64,000 bases of DNA, from the NCBI GenBank assembly GCA_029204225.1, contig CM055106.1, positions 51,343,325 through 51,407,324 on the forward strand. The letters are read 5' to 3'. The notes beneath the pieces are model-generated. The model did no database searches and was not told the origin of the DNA. It worked only from the letters and a program-made list of their open reading frames with translations. Within the stretch, counting starts at the first letter, position 1; each line of letters opens with the position of its first letter. Of this stretch, positions 46,769-58,020 are shown one piece after another. The DNA comes from Diphasiastrum complanatum (taxonomy: Eukaryota; Streptophyta; Lycopodiopsida; Lycopodiales; Lycopodiaceae). Position numbers and translations under genes: made by a program.

Positions 46769-47220
46769 ATGTCAGATAGAGCTGCTTGACTAGAAAGATA
46801 TCGGAGACTTCGTGAAGAATTTTTCAAAAGACTTCAAGAATCTTTTCAAAGAGGAGAATCACCTTTTCTAAATTTGAATCCTGAAAACCTATTTGAAAAT
46901 CTGCTTCCTGAAGCTTCTGCTATAGTTGAACCAGGTTTCAAAGCCGTAAATCCACAGCCAGATCCTGATCCTAATCTTGAGGCGGATCCCGAACCAGAAT
47001 CGAGTATGGAAGGCCCTAGTTTTTGCATTACAAAAAATCACTGGTGAAATCACTAATGAATAGAATTATTAGTTACTAAAATACTGCTATAGAAAGCATG
47101 AATCTATAGTACAGGTAGCTGCTTTTATAAAAGCAATTACATTACCTCCTTTAGAAAAGAGTGGTGCAACTCTCCTATGGAAGAATGTGTTGGATGCAGC
47201 CCTTGTAAAATGCTTCAATG
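46769..47220 (+). pseudogene. gag-like retroelement fragment cut by an LTR
   Basis: ATG at 46769, then after one TGA: YRRLREEFFKRLQESFQRGE, then FLNLNPENLFENLLPEASAI and NPQPDPDPNLEADPEPES. After two more stops KHESIVQVAAFIKAI and LEKSGATLLWKNVLDAALVK follow. It reads like a gag N-terminal part with a Pro/Asp/Glu linker. The reading stops being gag-like exactly at 47221, where an LTR start (TGTTGGAGTTAATC) begins. Family assignment is tentative. Confidence 0.45.
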
Positions 47221-47500
47221 TGTTGGAGTTAATCTCCACTCCTACTCACTTAAACACATTTCTTGAGTACTATATTCTCTCTCAACAGCAATAGCAGTCT
47301 TACTCGCAAAAGTCAAACAATCTATGCATACATTGACTTTGAAGCAGAGCAAGATCAACTTGACTTCATCGACGTTGACTTCACTGACTTAGCCGAAGTC
47401 TATCGACATTCCGACTTTGACTCCATCGACATCTTTTCAGGGGCGAACAAGTCGACTCGACTCATTCGACACCTTCAATGATTGTCGACTAGTCAAAATG
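47221..47500 (+). mobile_element. copia LTR fragment, inverted relative to the LTR at 44908
   Basis: The first 55 bp match the LTR start at 44908 (opposite strand) with a few changes (TGTTGGAGTTAATCTCCAC, TTTCTTGAGTACTATATT). The following 200 bp are rich in GACTT(T/C)GAC and TCGAC words. The end is not defined. Confidence 0.6.
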
Positions 47501-48576
47501 GAGCTCATCGTCTGCTCTGTACATTGCAGACTACGTCACCGTTCACTATGCAGTAATTGCATCACCTCACGATTTTTACTCGTAGAGTTGTAAGCTTCGT
47601 GACTACTGCAACTGATGTGTATATACGTATAATAAATCAATAACAAGATTTAAAAAAAATGGGAAATCTATATACTCAATACATGAGTCAATAGCATGAA
47701 TCAGAGTTCCTTCGTGAACTCCTTTGTATCCTACTATATGATCCCAGAGGGTCGGAGATCTTTAGAGAGAATGAAAGTAATTCAAGAAGTAGAGATAACA
47801 TTCAATCTATAATTAGCATAGTAAGATCATGACACATAGTGCGCTACTACTGTGAACTATTCTTGAAACAAAGTCATGATCTGATTGTTGTATTCTATTT
47901 TCTTTATGTGTGTTTGCACTAATGAATGCTTTCTGATAATTCCTTTTTCTTGTAATGATACTCGTTCCACGACTCATGCAAAATATCTGACTTGAAGGAT
48001 ATGGCTATCATAAACACCTAACTGCTTCGCTTCCTTCATGATTGTCTTTGACACCTAGAAAGATATTCCTCTAGTCGATCTAAGTAACAGTTTGAATCAA
48101 CTGTCGGTAAAGATCATGTTGAGTTTTTCTCTTGACTATCCAAGTGTCATTTCATTTCAAGAGGTCATGACTTTAAGTAAAAGGTAGGTCCTTAACAACT
48201 ATACTCGAAAAAATGGTGTAGGCCTCTTCAATATATATAGTTGTCCAGCACGTATCCTCATTCCTAAGTATAAATTGTCATTTTTGAATAAATATAGAAA
48301 TATATGGTATCACATATCCCTCTCCTCAAATGGGAAACGCCCTCGTAAACATATATTTTTCATTTTGAGGTTTATTCATTTCTTAGAAAAGAATATTTTC
48401 GTGTTGATCGTTAGGTCACACATAAAGATATTTCTTCAATTGTTGGATGGATGATGGTCACTTGATATTTTAGAATCAAATATTGATTCAAATTATGTTT
48501 CGGCATCATAAAATAAGCATCACCACATATGAAACTCAGCATCACATAATCTGCAACGCAATGTAGAAGAAAAACT
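47501..48576. other. AT-rich spacer, no gene seen
   Basis: Nothing readable as protein. Part may be LTR. Confidence 0.5.
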
Positions 48577-49303
48577 TCATGTATTAAGCTCTTCATGTAG
48601 CTGTTCTGCCATCTCTAAGTCCCTTTGACACTCGAGCAACAGTACATCTTCTTTTTCTCTGGTGTAACTCTTGATAGGTAAGTTGCCATAAGGTATTAAC
48701 CTTACAGGGAGTAGAGAACCATCAAAAAGTTCTTGAATTGATTGGAAATCTTCTTCAGAGTTTTTCCTAAGTGAAAACTGTTTGAATAAAGTAGAGGAGA
48801 ACTGAAGAAATTTACACTTTACAAATAAACTTTGAACCGAAAATAAAACTTTGGCTACAAATGTGCCAAACTTCGAAAAATTATATATACAAAATGTTCT
48901 ATATTCACGGGATTTAAATCTGTCTTGCAAATTATGTTTTATATCCAAAAAATATCTATAAAAGTTCCTCTCCCAATCAATGTAGATACTATACAGCTCC
49001 GGATATGCCATGTTAATATCCAACAATGGACATGCATCGTCGAATTCTTCGATATTTGCTCGGCCCTCTGGTGAATACAACTTGAACTGCACATGCTTCC
49101 TCCAAAACTTTTGCTTCGAGTCGGTATGTTGCAAAAACTAGTAATCCTTGATTCGGATGTATTCCAGCGCATACAAAAATGTGGACCCTATGTACAATTC
49201 AACTGATCCAAAGGGAATAACTTTGAACTTTCCTTGGATGATGGCCCAGCATAGACATCCTTTCTGCTCTATGCTTTTTTTCGGTATGAGAGAAGGTATA
49301 CTT
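48577..49303 (-). pseudogene. unrecognised protein-like frame, one internal TAG
   Basis: A minus-strand frame of about 240 codons runs from 49303 to the stop at 48577 with a single TAG (49138-49140) where Gln would fit. It starts SIPSLIPKKSIEQKGCLCWA, passes IPFGSVELYIGSTFLYALEY, then FWRKHVQFKLYSPEGRANIE and FDDACPLLDINMAYPELYSI. It ends with LLLECQRDLEMAEQLHEELN, a likely helix. Aromatic-rich, balanced composition and length speak for a real protein. Minus-strand TTCTAG just before it could be a splice acceptor. No family is recognised. It is cut on the right by the 5'-truncated gypsy element. Confidence 0.45.
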
Positions 49304-49304
49304 C

Positions 49305-49960
49305 TAGAATCTACGTGAACTAAAAGGTTTCCTTGGACATGTGAGTTATTATCGAAGATTTATCCAAAATCACGCCTATATTGTTACAGTCTTATGCAGT
49401 TACTTAAAAAGTATGTTGCTTATATTTGGACGACAGCCCAACAAAAAGCATTCGAGAACTCAAGCACAGATTGATGAATGCTCCAATTCTGAGACCACCT
49501 AACTGGTCGGAACTATTTCATTGTTATGTTGATATGTCAGCATTCGCTATTGGTGTTTGTCTAAGTTAGAAGGACGAACAGAAGAAAGACCATCCAATAT
49601 ACTATGCAAGTTGCCAGCTTAGCTCCTCGGAAAAGAATTATTCAGCAACAGAAAGAGAAGCACTTGGAATGATTTCTACTGTGAAAATTTTTTGGCATTA
49701 TTTGCTGGGATATGTTTTTATATTCCATGTTGATCATTATGTTTTAAAGTATCTTGTTATTAAGCCTGATTTATCTGGACGAATAGCTCGATGGGTTTTG
49801 CTGCTACAAGAGTTCAATTATCAAATAGAGGTTCGTCAAGGAAAGTATCATACTAATGCTGATTATCTTTCATGCCTAAATACGGGAAGGATTGAAGAGC
49901 CGTTGAATGATCACTTTCCAGATGAAAATTTGTTTGAGCTATCCTCTACAAATTTTTAAT
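49305..49960 (+). pseudogene. Ty3/gypsy RT end and RNase H
   Basis: NLRELKGFLGHVSYYRRFIQ (49309-49365) is the standard end of gypsy RT; everything before it is missing. Frame-shifted RNase H follows: IYYASCQLSSSEKNYSATER and EREALGMISTVKIFWHYLLG. The final LLQEFNYQIEVRQGKYHTNA and ADYLSCL are typical. Stops occur in the first third. Confidence 0.85.
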
Positions 49961-50039
49961 ATTCTGATATTATAGTTTATCTTAAAGATCGGATATATCC
50001 TGATGGATATGATTTTGAGAAGAAACAATATTTCAATAC

Positions 50040-51185
50040 AAGGTTGCACCTTATACCATCATTAACAATGTTTTGTTTAAGCTTGGTGCAGATCCTCAGC
50101 TAAAAAGGTGTCTTGAAGTAGAAGATATACCAAAGGTTATTCAAGCCTTACATTCAAAAGATGCTGGTGGACATTTCGCTTTAAAGGATAATGTTAATAA
50201 GATTATGACTGCCAAGTATTGGTGGCCTACCATGTTTAAGGATGTCTCAATCTATATCCGATCTTGTGATCCATGCCAAAGATATGGTAAACCAACCAAA
50301 TCTATGAATTGGCCATTGACGCCAATCATTCCTCTCGCACCATTTGAAAAGCGGGGGATTGACTTTGTTGGACCAATTAAGCCAGTAACTCGACACACAA
50401 AATGTTGATACATTTTGGTAGCAACAGATTATGCAACGAAGAATGTTGAAGCAGAAGTGATGAAATGAAACGATACGAAAACTATCGCTACTTTTCTATT
50501 CAAATCTATAATTACACGTTATGGGTGTCCTCTTGAGTTAGTCAATGATCGTCGTCATCATTTTCTAAATGATACAATTCGACTACTGACTACTTATTTT
50601 CTGATCAAACATAGAAAGAGAACCCCTTATAATCCGGAAGCCAATGGACTAACTGAAAGAGTGAATGGAATTTTATGCCAGATCCTTAACAAAATCACTA
50701 TTGCACATGCTACAGATTGGGATGAAAAGCTACCTTCAGTACTATGGGCATATAGAAATACGGAGAAGATCACAACTAAATAAACTCCTTATTTCCTTAC
50801 ATATAGTATGCATCCAATTCTTCCGATGGAATTCGAAGTGCCAACTTTTCGAATACAAGCTGAACGAAGAGAAGATTGTATTAATGAAAGTTTGTTGACC
50901 ATTGAAGAACTATCCGAATCACGAAACAATTTGAAGGAGATTATAGAGAGAATACAAGAAGAGCGAAAGAAAAAGCATGATACTCATATCAAAATTGTTA
51001 ATCTTAAACTCGGTGATTATGCTTTAATATATGACAGTCGACATCAAAAATTCCTTGACAAGCTACATATGAGATTGATGGGGCCGTATAAAGTTATTGA
51101 AGTATTTGAAAACGGATCTATCCAACTTCAGTCACTGGATGGTGAATTACTGCCAATACACATTAATGGTTCCAGACTGAAGTAA
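50040..51185 (+). pseudogene. Ty3/gypsy integrase
   Basis: Zinc finger: HSKDAGGHFALKDNVNKIM, then CDPCQRYGKP. The core opens FEKRGIDFVGPIKPVTRHTK (first Asp) and continues LVATDYATKNVEA. The second motif reads ELVNDRRHHFLNDT (VSDR altered to VNDR but Asp kept). Glu lies in EANGLTERVNG. The C-terminal GPY-type domain is KLGDYALIYDSRHQKFLDKL, then LMGPYKVIEVFENGSIQLQ. Stops: TGA near 50406, TGA near 50466, TAA near 50781. The last 125 codons are open. Confidence 0.88.
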
Positions 51186-52098
51186 TATTATCTTTGATGA
51201 AGAATTTCGAGGGGAAAATCTTTCGAGTATCTTTCAAGAACCTTTTGAGAATCTTCCATCACAAGTTTTTTTTTTTTTTCATTTTTATCGAATTTCTTTA
51301 ATTTTTGTCTTTGCGAAATTTTTTTTTTCTTTTCTTTTATTATATCTATTAATTAGTTATTATTTATTATTGTTTACTTTTAGATTTAGTAAATCTCTTT
51401 TTATTTAATGCGTATATTTACACATGTTATAAAACGTCATTCATATATAAGTTCATATTTCTGGCCACATGGAAGACTGCGTAGGCATGATTATATATTT
51501 TTTAAATTTAAACGGTCTTAATTTATTATTTCTTAGTCACCACTTTTTATTTATGAATGTGACAATTGTCAGATCATGTTGCCACGTAATCATCGTCTCC
51601 ATTGTGTCATTGTTAAAACCTCTACTTTTCTATTTTCACTTCACAATTTCTTTTTACCTTCTTGCTCTCTATCGCTCATTGCTTTTGTGCTTGCTGCTAC
51701 TCTTCTATCAATCTGCGATCATATTTGCAATCAAAATGGGACTTTGAACAGAATAACTATCTGACATATGAAAAGAACTTTCTCCTCAAATGCAACTTCA
51801 AAGTGACATCTCTCATTTCATATAATAACATTTGTATCAATTAGCAGTCACTATCTTTGAATGCTACATAAAATGCCTACATCTCTCGAGAGAAAAGAGA
51901 GATGGCAAGATTTGAAAAAAGAAGAGCGGCAACCAAAATACAAGAATTGAGAAAACTCAAAACTCAAAAATAAAAAAATGAGCAGCATGACAACATTTAA
52001 ATCAAAGATCAATCTCATTCTTCAAGTGCTACTTGAAATGATAAACTGGTATGTGAAATGTATAAAGGCACTAAGTATGTTTCATTTATTTTTTTTTT
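51186..52098. other. AT-rich 3' region of the gypsy relic, no gene
   Basis: T-rich runs (51255-51345) and short hydrophobic frames of low complexity. The LTR of the gypsy element is expected here but I could not define its ends. Confidence 0.4.
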
Positions 52099-52560
52099 TC
52101 CCACGTGTGAAATTAGTGTACTTGTCATGTACCATAATCACATATGTCGATATCAAGACTCATATTCAGAAGCTAAAGCTTACATTGCAGAGGTGTCGAG
52201 ACACTTGTTTGTCACTTCACCCCAAAAAATGTAGTTTTCTAGATATATGACACATGGCATCAATCTATGGATTGCATGAGCCAAATAGTGTGGTTAGGTG
52301 TCACATCCTATGTGTAGAGGACAGCTCACATGTGTGGAAAAAGCTAAAGTAGGCAAGTTTTTGCTTCTAGAAGATTTTCATGAAGATCTCTATATGGTAG
52401 GAAATTGGACCAAAAATGCTCAAAATATAAAGTTTGATCCAAGTGTCAAATTTGCATGATGATGACAAAGCATCCTCACACGTGTGAGATCTGATGCATG
52501 ATCAGTACCTCGAACTCCAAGAAGTGTATATATAGAGGCATATTTGGCCATAATCACAAC
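52099..52560 (+). mobile_element. LTR-like stretch with ACGT palindromes and TATA box
   Basis: TCCCACGTGTGAAA (52099-52112), CTCACATGTGTGG (52325-52337) and the palindrome CTCACACGTGTGAG (52475-52488) recur as in the copia LTRs at 13.8 and 20.2 kb. They are followed by GTGTATATATAGAGGC (52525-52540), a TATA box. No border or coding part is evident. Confidence 0.5.
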
Positions 52561-52624
52561 TACATATATGTGTGTTTTGCCACACGAACCTGATACTTAG
52601 CCAAAATTTTGACATTTTTCTTAT

Positions 52625-53002
52625 GCGTGGCACTGCCACGCGTGGCATATCCATGCTAAAACTTTTTCGAGGACCCTGCCAGTGAAATTTAGATTGGAGA
52701 AGAAGTCCGGCAAAACACGTGGCCGTGCCACGCAAAAAAATTTTAAACTAAAACTTAGAATTTGAACGCCAAAATATGTCAGCGTGGCACAACCACACAT
52801 GGAAGTGCCATGTACGGTTGTCATTTAACCAATTTTCATGTGACATAATTTTATTTTATTTGCCATGCGTGGCAAATCTCTAGAGAAAATTCCAAAGCGA
52901 TGGCTTTTTTTTATTGCCACGCGTGGCAATATTAAAATACAATACTTAGAAAAATTTTGTTTTGAAAATTTGCCATGCATGGCAGTGCCACGCATGGCAA
53001 AA
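52625..53002. repeat. array of GCCACGCGTGGC-type palindromes
   Basis: Variants of TGCCACGCGTGGCA recur: 52625-52650, 52715-52733, 52781-52812, 52861-52874, 52913-52930 (ATTGCCACGCGTGGCAAT, a perfect 18-bp palindrome) and a double unit at 52969-53002 (TTTGCCATGCATGGCA then GTGCCACGCATGGCAAA). Spacers are AT-rich. Confidence 0.85.
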
Positions 53003-53712
53003 TTAGTTTGTTGTAATTTTTTTTTTTTTATCTATTATGAATAATAAGTTAATAAAAAACAACTTTATGATTAATTTAAAAGCAAATAAGATTTTTTTCT
53101 ATATTTTGAATAGGTGTATACTTATAATAAAATGTGGACTAAAAATTAAATGATCATTATCTCAAATTATTATGCTCTGACAAATTAAAGTTACAATCAG
53201 TTGAATATTACATGCTATCTTATGTATTTATAGACATTATGATGTGTTTCTATATTGAGAAAAAAATTTAATCAAAATTTGACAATTTTTTAAATATGGT
53301 ATTGATGGGTAAAAATATAAGCGTGAGCTTAATATGCATGTGAAAGGATGCTAAGTACCTTACATTTGAGAGCCGTGTGGTAGCTTGTTAAGTTAATTTG
53401 TTGATAAAAAAATTGCAATGTTATACACCTTTGTGTGTTTGCAAAGATCAATGAATAGTTGAACAATATTGTGGCAAAGTGTATTATTATCTCAAAGATG
53501 ATGTTTTTTAATTATAATATATAAATAATCAACACATATATCTTTTAATTAGTTCACACATCTATTGATTCTAGGTGATTGCGAGATGCGTTTGAAATGA
53601 AATTTTAGAAATGCAACATCGTAGAGAAATATAATAATTTTAATTTGAAAACAATATATATTGACCACAATGGATCATTTTATGACAAAATTATTTGTGA
53701 CATGTACAAACT
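53003..53712. other. very AT-rich spacer, no gene
   Basis: Nothing readable as protein or RNA gene. Confidence 0.6.
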
Positions 53713-54075
53713 TTATTCATCATCGCAAGATTCAAATTCATCAACCAATACATCTTGCAACTCATCTCCGCTAAGATGATTTTCATCATCACTATTGAAA
53801 TCAAAATCTCTCTCAATATTGTCCTCATGCAAAGAATCATTGTTGTCGTCTTCATCATCTGAGTTGTCGAAATCATGAGAATCAATTCTCAAGTTTTGAA
53901 TATTTATAAAACTCGAAGGTATATGTACATCTTCATCAGATATACTTGTGTTGTCCAAATTTAGATCTTCCATTTCATTCTCAACATATGCATTTTCAAA
54001 TACATGTCTTGAGCGTGGCTTAATTTGAACAACATACCACCAATCTTTGTTTAGTCGATCTAGTTGAAAAAATAC
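53713..54075 (-). pseudogene. CACTA (En/Spm) transposon C-terminal exon (DUF4216-like)
   Basis: On the minus strand an acceptor (GCTAAATGTGCAG) precedes VFFQLDRLNKDWWYVVQIKP. This fits the VFY..D....W..VV..KPR segment of DUF4216, found at the end of CACTA transposase-associated proteins. A strongly acidic tail follows (DSHDFDNSDDEDDNNDS, then FNSDDENHLSGDELQDVLVD), as usual for these proteins. The exon is open to its stop at 53713; the upstream transposase is not in the window. Confidence 0.6.
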
Positions 54076-54429
54076 CTGCACATTTAGCAATGTTAGGATT
54101 AGATATTTGTTATGCTCACATTTTAATTCACAATAAATAGTTGTAATGAAAAAGTAGTGTAGATGATTAATATAACATTGATCACAATTGACAAAAAGAA
54201 AAAAATGTGAAATTCATACACACCTGTTCAATCTTGATTTTGGAAGTAATTTTGTGTAATTCTCTCTATTTGTCTACATTTGTTTTGATTGTTTTGAGGT
54301 TCTATCATAATGTATTTTGTTTTTAGGTTGGAGTCCGTACTCTGACAGGGTTTCACACGTGTGAAACCAGCAAGTACATTTACCTTCTTGTTAGAATTTT
54401 TTTATGTCTAGAATTGATCTAGATTGATC

Positions 54430-55235
54430 TTACTCGATTTTTGCCTTTATATAACAGAAATTAGAGTGCGTATTAGGTGAAATGCACTTTTCCCAGCTCA
54501 ATTCCAACCAAATTTTTGTAAGGACCTTCTTCACACAATTCTAAGACCTCAAAGAAGTCTGAAAAGGTTCATAAGTCATTTGACTACCCTACGAAGGTTT
54601 TGTGAGGGTTCAGATTGTCTACGAGGGTTCAACACTCACAGGAGGTGTCTCTCACACAACTTGCTCCAGATGTTGGATTTTCAAGATCAGACCCTATAGG
54701 CAGGCTAATTTCATTGTTTTGATTCCATTTATGCCCTCTACGAAGGTTGGTTTGCTGATCTTGGTGCTCTATGAAGGTTCCAAAGATTCTGCCTTTATGA
54801 ACTCTCGTAAACACTCAAATTTGATGATTTTCCATCAATAACTCTCGTAGACATTTCCATAGATGCATCTGAGTCAGATCTGGTGATTGTCAAAGTTTCA
54901 AGAGCTTACTCCTAAGAGATCTCAAAAAATCATGAAACAAGTGTTCTTTTTGAGTGTTTTTTGACGAAATCTTGATATTCTCTGTTTCTTAACTCTTGTA
55001 AACTGATATTCCATTGCATCCAAGTCAGATCTGAATATAGGTAATTTTTTAAAAGTTTTGATTGATAATTGATAGCTGATTCATCAATTTAAATGAATTT
55101 TGCCTAATGTAATATGATAATCTGCTTTCCGGTAGATCTTGATGGATTTGGCTTGATCTGACTAGATTTCTCTAGATCTGGCTATGATGACCTTGAAGAT
55201 GGACTTTTTGTGATTTGTCATCACCGTCCTTGATC
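54430..55235 (-). mobile_element. LTR of the second minus-strand gypsy copy
   Basis: 54440-54540 matches the LTR stretch at 33625-33730, including the TATA sequence (minus strand TTATATAAAGGC). Between it and the pol stop at 55243 the DNA repeats CTCTACGAAGGTT-like words (54589, 54619, 54736, 54768). LTR borders are not fixed. Confidence 0.6.
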
Positions 55236-55242
55236 TGTTTCA

Positions 55243-55811
55243 CTATGGTGGCCAATACTTGTGCAACCGGCTACCATTGATGGGCATGTCAAATGGCATC
55301 CCATCTAACTGCTCGAGGTTCATGACTCCATGGCTGAGGATCTCCTTTACTCGAAACAGGCCTTCGTCTGTGAACTTCAACTTTCTCTTGATCGCCTTGA
55401 TTTTATACAAGGACCAGATCTCCAGATCGAAGATCTTTCTTGTGCAACCGACGATCATTCCATGCTTTGCATCGTTCTTTCTTAGCTGCCAATGCATGCA
55501 CATCTAATAAGCATGTCTCACAAAGTTTATGTAGTGCTTCAAGGCATAATTGCAGAGATTTGGATTCATCAAGACGTTGCATTGTGGCAATTCTCAATGA
55601 GGGTACCAAAAACTCCACCAGCATTACCACATCCTGACCATAAACCAACTGAAATGGCGTGCAGTCAGTGCTTCCCTTGTAAGATATTCTAAATGTCCAC
55701 CGAGCACCATATAACTTGTGCTCCCAATCAGATCTGCTAGCTTCGACTATTTTCGTGAGTATGCTACACAAGATCTTATTGGATGATTCTGCCTGTCCAT
55801 TATTGCGAGGA
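55243..55811 (-). pseudogene. Ty3/gypsy integrase C-terminal part, second copy
   Basis: Minus strand: NGQAESSNKI (catalytic Glu), then CSILTKIVEASRSDWEHKLY, then STDCTPFQLVYGQDVVM and RLHKKDLRSGDLVLV. After a frameshift near 55410 the chromo-like end is KIKAIKRKLKFTDEGLFRVK and LEQLDGMPFDMPINGSRLHK, to the stop at 55243. It is the same family as the element at 33.7-37.2 kb and keeps the C-terminus that copy lost. On the right it is cut by a copia LTR at 55812. Confidence 0.85.
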
Positions 55812-56455
55812 TTGTAAAAATTGTCAACATTTCCTAGCTAGTTTGAGGCCTAAATTGGCAATTTTTGTACATAGTTTGGAATCTAACATTTTACACGTGT
55901 GAAAGAGGCCTAGATACTTTTATTTTAGTATATATTTCATGTTGAAGAAGTCTCAAACTTCAAGACGACACCAAAATCATGTTATTTGGACATATAGGCA
56001 ATTGGCTATTTTAGGCTACTGGTGCTCTAAATTTGGGTCCTAAGTTCTAGAGAGAGGAGAGAGAGTCATCTCTCTCACCTATATTAGGCTGAAATTCATG
56101 GAGAACAAGTTGGAGAAACTTATTGTATTGTTGAGAGAGATCAATAGATCATTGTCACTGTTTCTTCCTCCATTGTGAACATTGATTTGTGTATTATCTT
56201 CAAGCTTTTGTGTGTGATCTTAAGAGGTTTCCAAAAGTGGTAGGCTGCTGTTGGGAGCCTTGTTTGCTGTTATTTTTGGCTGCCATTAGTACCTTTTATT
56301 AGTTTTTTTTGTCTCTTGAATGCTTTGTCAAATTCATGTGTATCAAAGGTAGCATTAGGATGTTTTGCCATTTCTAGCTTTTGTAGCTTGTTGTGCAAAG
56401 ATCTTAGCCAAGTATCTTGGGAGTTTGGATCCATTCAAGATCCACTTTTTTCACA
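55812..56455 (+). mobile_element. copia 5' LTR (644 bp)
   Basis: Starts TGTAAAAATTGTCAAC at 55812 and ends TTTTTTCACA at 56455, directly before a primer-binding site. It carries TTACACGTGTGAAAG near its start, as other LTRs here do. It lies immediately against the broken gypsy integrase, so it inserted there or marks a rearrangement. Confidence 0.8.
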
Positions 56456-56468
56456 TGGTATCAGAGCT
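56456..56468 (+). promoter_or_regulatory. primer-binding site (tRNA-iMet)
   Basis: TGGTATCAGAGCT abuts the LTR end. Confidence 0.85.
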
Positions 56469-57304
56469 AGTTAGCTGTTATTTTTAGTAAGGTTTCCATT
56501 TATGGTGATATTTGGATGTTTGATCAAGTTCTAACATAATTATGCATTGCACTGTTGATCAAATCTTACTAACCTTTGTTTTGTGAGTTGAACTTGTGGA
56601 TCAAAAGCATATTTCAGGTCTATTGAAGATCAGAGGCTGAGAAGAAGCTATTTTGGATCAGATCATAACACTTAGTCATTTGTTGATTGTGAGGCTTGTG
56701 CATATTCAAGACTAACAATGTTTTGTTCAATGTATTGTTGACAATCTCCACTTCTGTGGATGAACACTCTCCTTAAGTGGATGAAACTTCTCCTTAAGTG
56801 GATGAAAAATACTCTTTGAGTGATATTGTATTTCTCCAAAAGGCTGAGCAAATTAGCTTCACCATAGCCATGACAAAGCTTCTTTGAATGATACTCTCCA
56901 AGCATTTTGAGAAGCCTTCCACCACTTGAGCACTTTTGCCATTAGTTTGATCCATCCTTGAAGCATGTGGTTAGTTCCTCCTCCTTGAAGATAGCTGCAA
57001 CTCCAATAAAGAATCAAGAGTTTTTCTTGATCCATAAGGATCATAAAGATCCAACATCATGTGAACAAGATCTAGAGATTTAGATATGACAAAATCGCTA
57101 AGAATTTGCATGTCAAGATTAACACTATTTTGCAATATCTCTTCCTGAGTGGATATCATGCTAATCTCAAATCTAATGAGGCTCAATACTCTATTATGGA
57201 GATAAGTATCCACAGTGGATGCTTCACTTATCTCTATTTTTAATAAAGCTCTTGCTCTTTCTATTTCTATCTCCATCTCTAGCTATCTCTCTCTCTCCTT
57301 CTTT
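56469..57304. other. interior of copia element, no gag recognised
   Basis: Minus-strand frames of 60-100 codons (one at 56971-57276 rich in Leu, Ile and Glu) cover most of this stretch but show no known domain. On the plus strand, where gag is expected, no open frame exists. The origin is unclear: foreign insert or decayed leader. Confidence 0.3.
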
Positions 57305-57362
57305 GGTTGGGACCAAATAGTTTGGGGAAGGTGCTCGAGCCTCCCAAGTCTTTTCTAACCAA

Positions 57363-57438
<76 letters not shown>

Positions 57439-57600
57439 ACGTTGGGATAGAATAGCTTTGGGTAGGTGCTCGAGCCCCCAAAGCCTTTCTCGACCTAGGA
57501 ATTCTCTCTCTCTCTAAGTAGCGATCGAATAGTTTGGGGAAGGTGCTCGGGCCTCCCAAACCTCTTGCTATTTGGGCTTTCTTTCTCTCTCTCCCTTCTC
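57305..57600. repeat. three-copy repeat with CT arrays between
   Basis: ATAGTTTGGGGAAGGTGCTC, then GAGCCTCCCAA, occurs at about 57316, 57450 and 57530 (diverged). Each copy is followed by a CT tract; the largest is (CT)n at 57366-57434. Confidence 0.8.
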
Positions 57601-57699
57601 TTTGTGCTATGCAGGTTGAGGCGGGGTTGATGCTCCCAGCGTTCGGACCCCATGCTACAAAGACGACACAACAAGAATCCATTAGTGCTCATTGTATTT

Positions 57700-58020
57700 T
57701 CATAGGTGATGGAACTATATCATGGATGTCGAAGAAACAAGCCACTATCTCATTGTCATCAATCATCTTTTGTGACAGTCAATTAGCCCAAAGGTTGGCA
57801 ACCAATCCTATCTCTCATACTAGGAGCAAGCATATTGAGGTGCAATATCATTTTGTGAGGGAGCAAGTCATTGCAAAGGAGGTGGAGCTTCAACATGTGT
57901 CCTCAAGGGAATGTGTAAATGATATCTTCACCAAAGAATTGGGAAAGGAGTTGTTCATGAAGCATAGGACATCACTTGGAGTGTTATCAAAGTCTATGCT
58001 AAAACTAGTTGAAGAGGGAG
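57700..58020 (+). pseudogene. Ty1/copia RNase H end and polypurine tract
   Basis: GTISWMSKKQATISLSS is followed at once by IIFCDSQLAQRLATNPISH: the segment with the catalytic Glu is deleted. RSKHIEVQYHFVREQVIAKE, VSSREC and NDIFTKELGKELF follow. The polypurine tract GAAGAGGGAG (58011-58020) abuts the next LTR. Confidence 0.82.
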
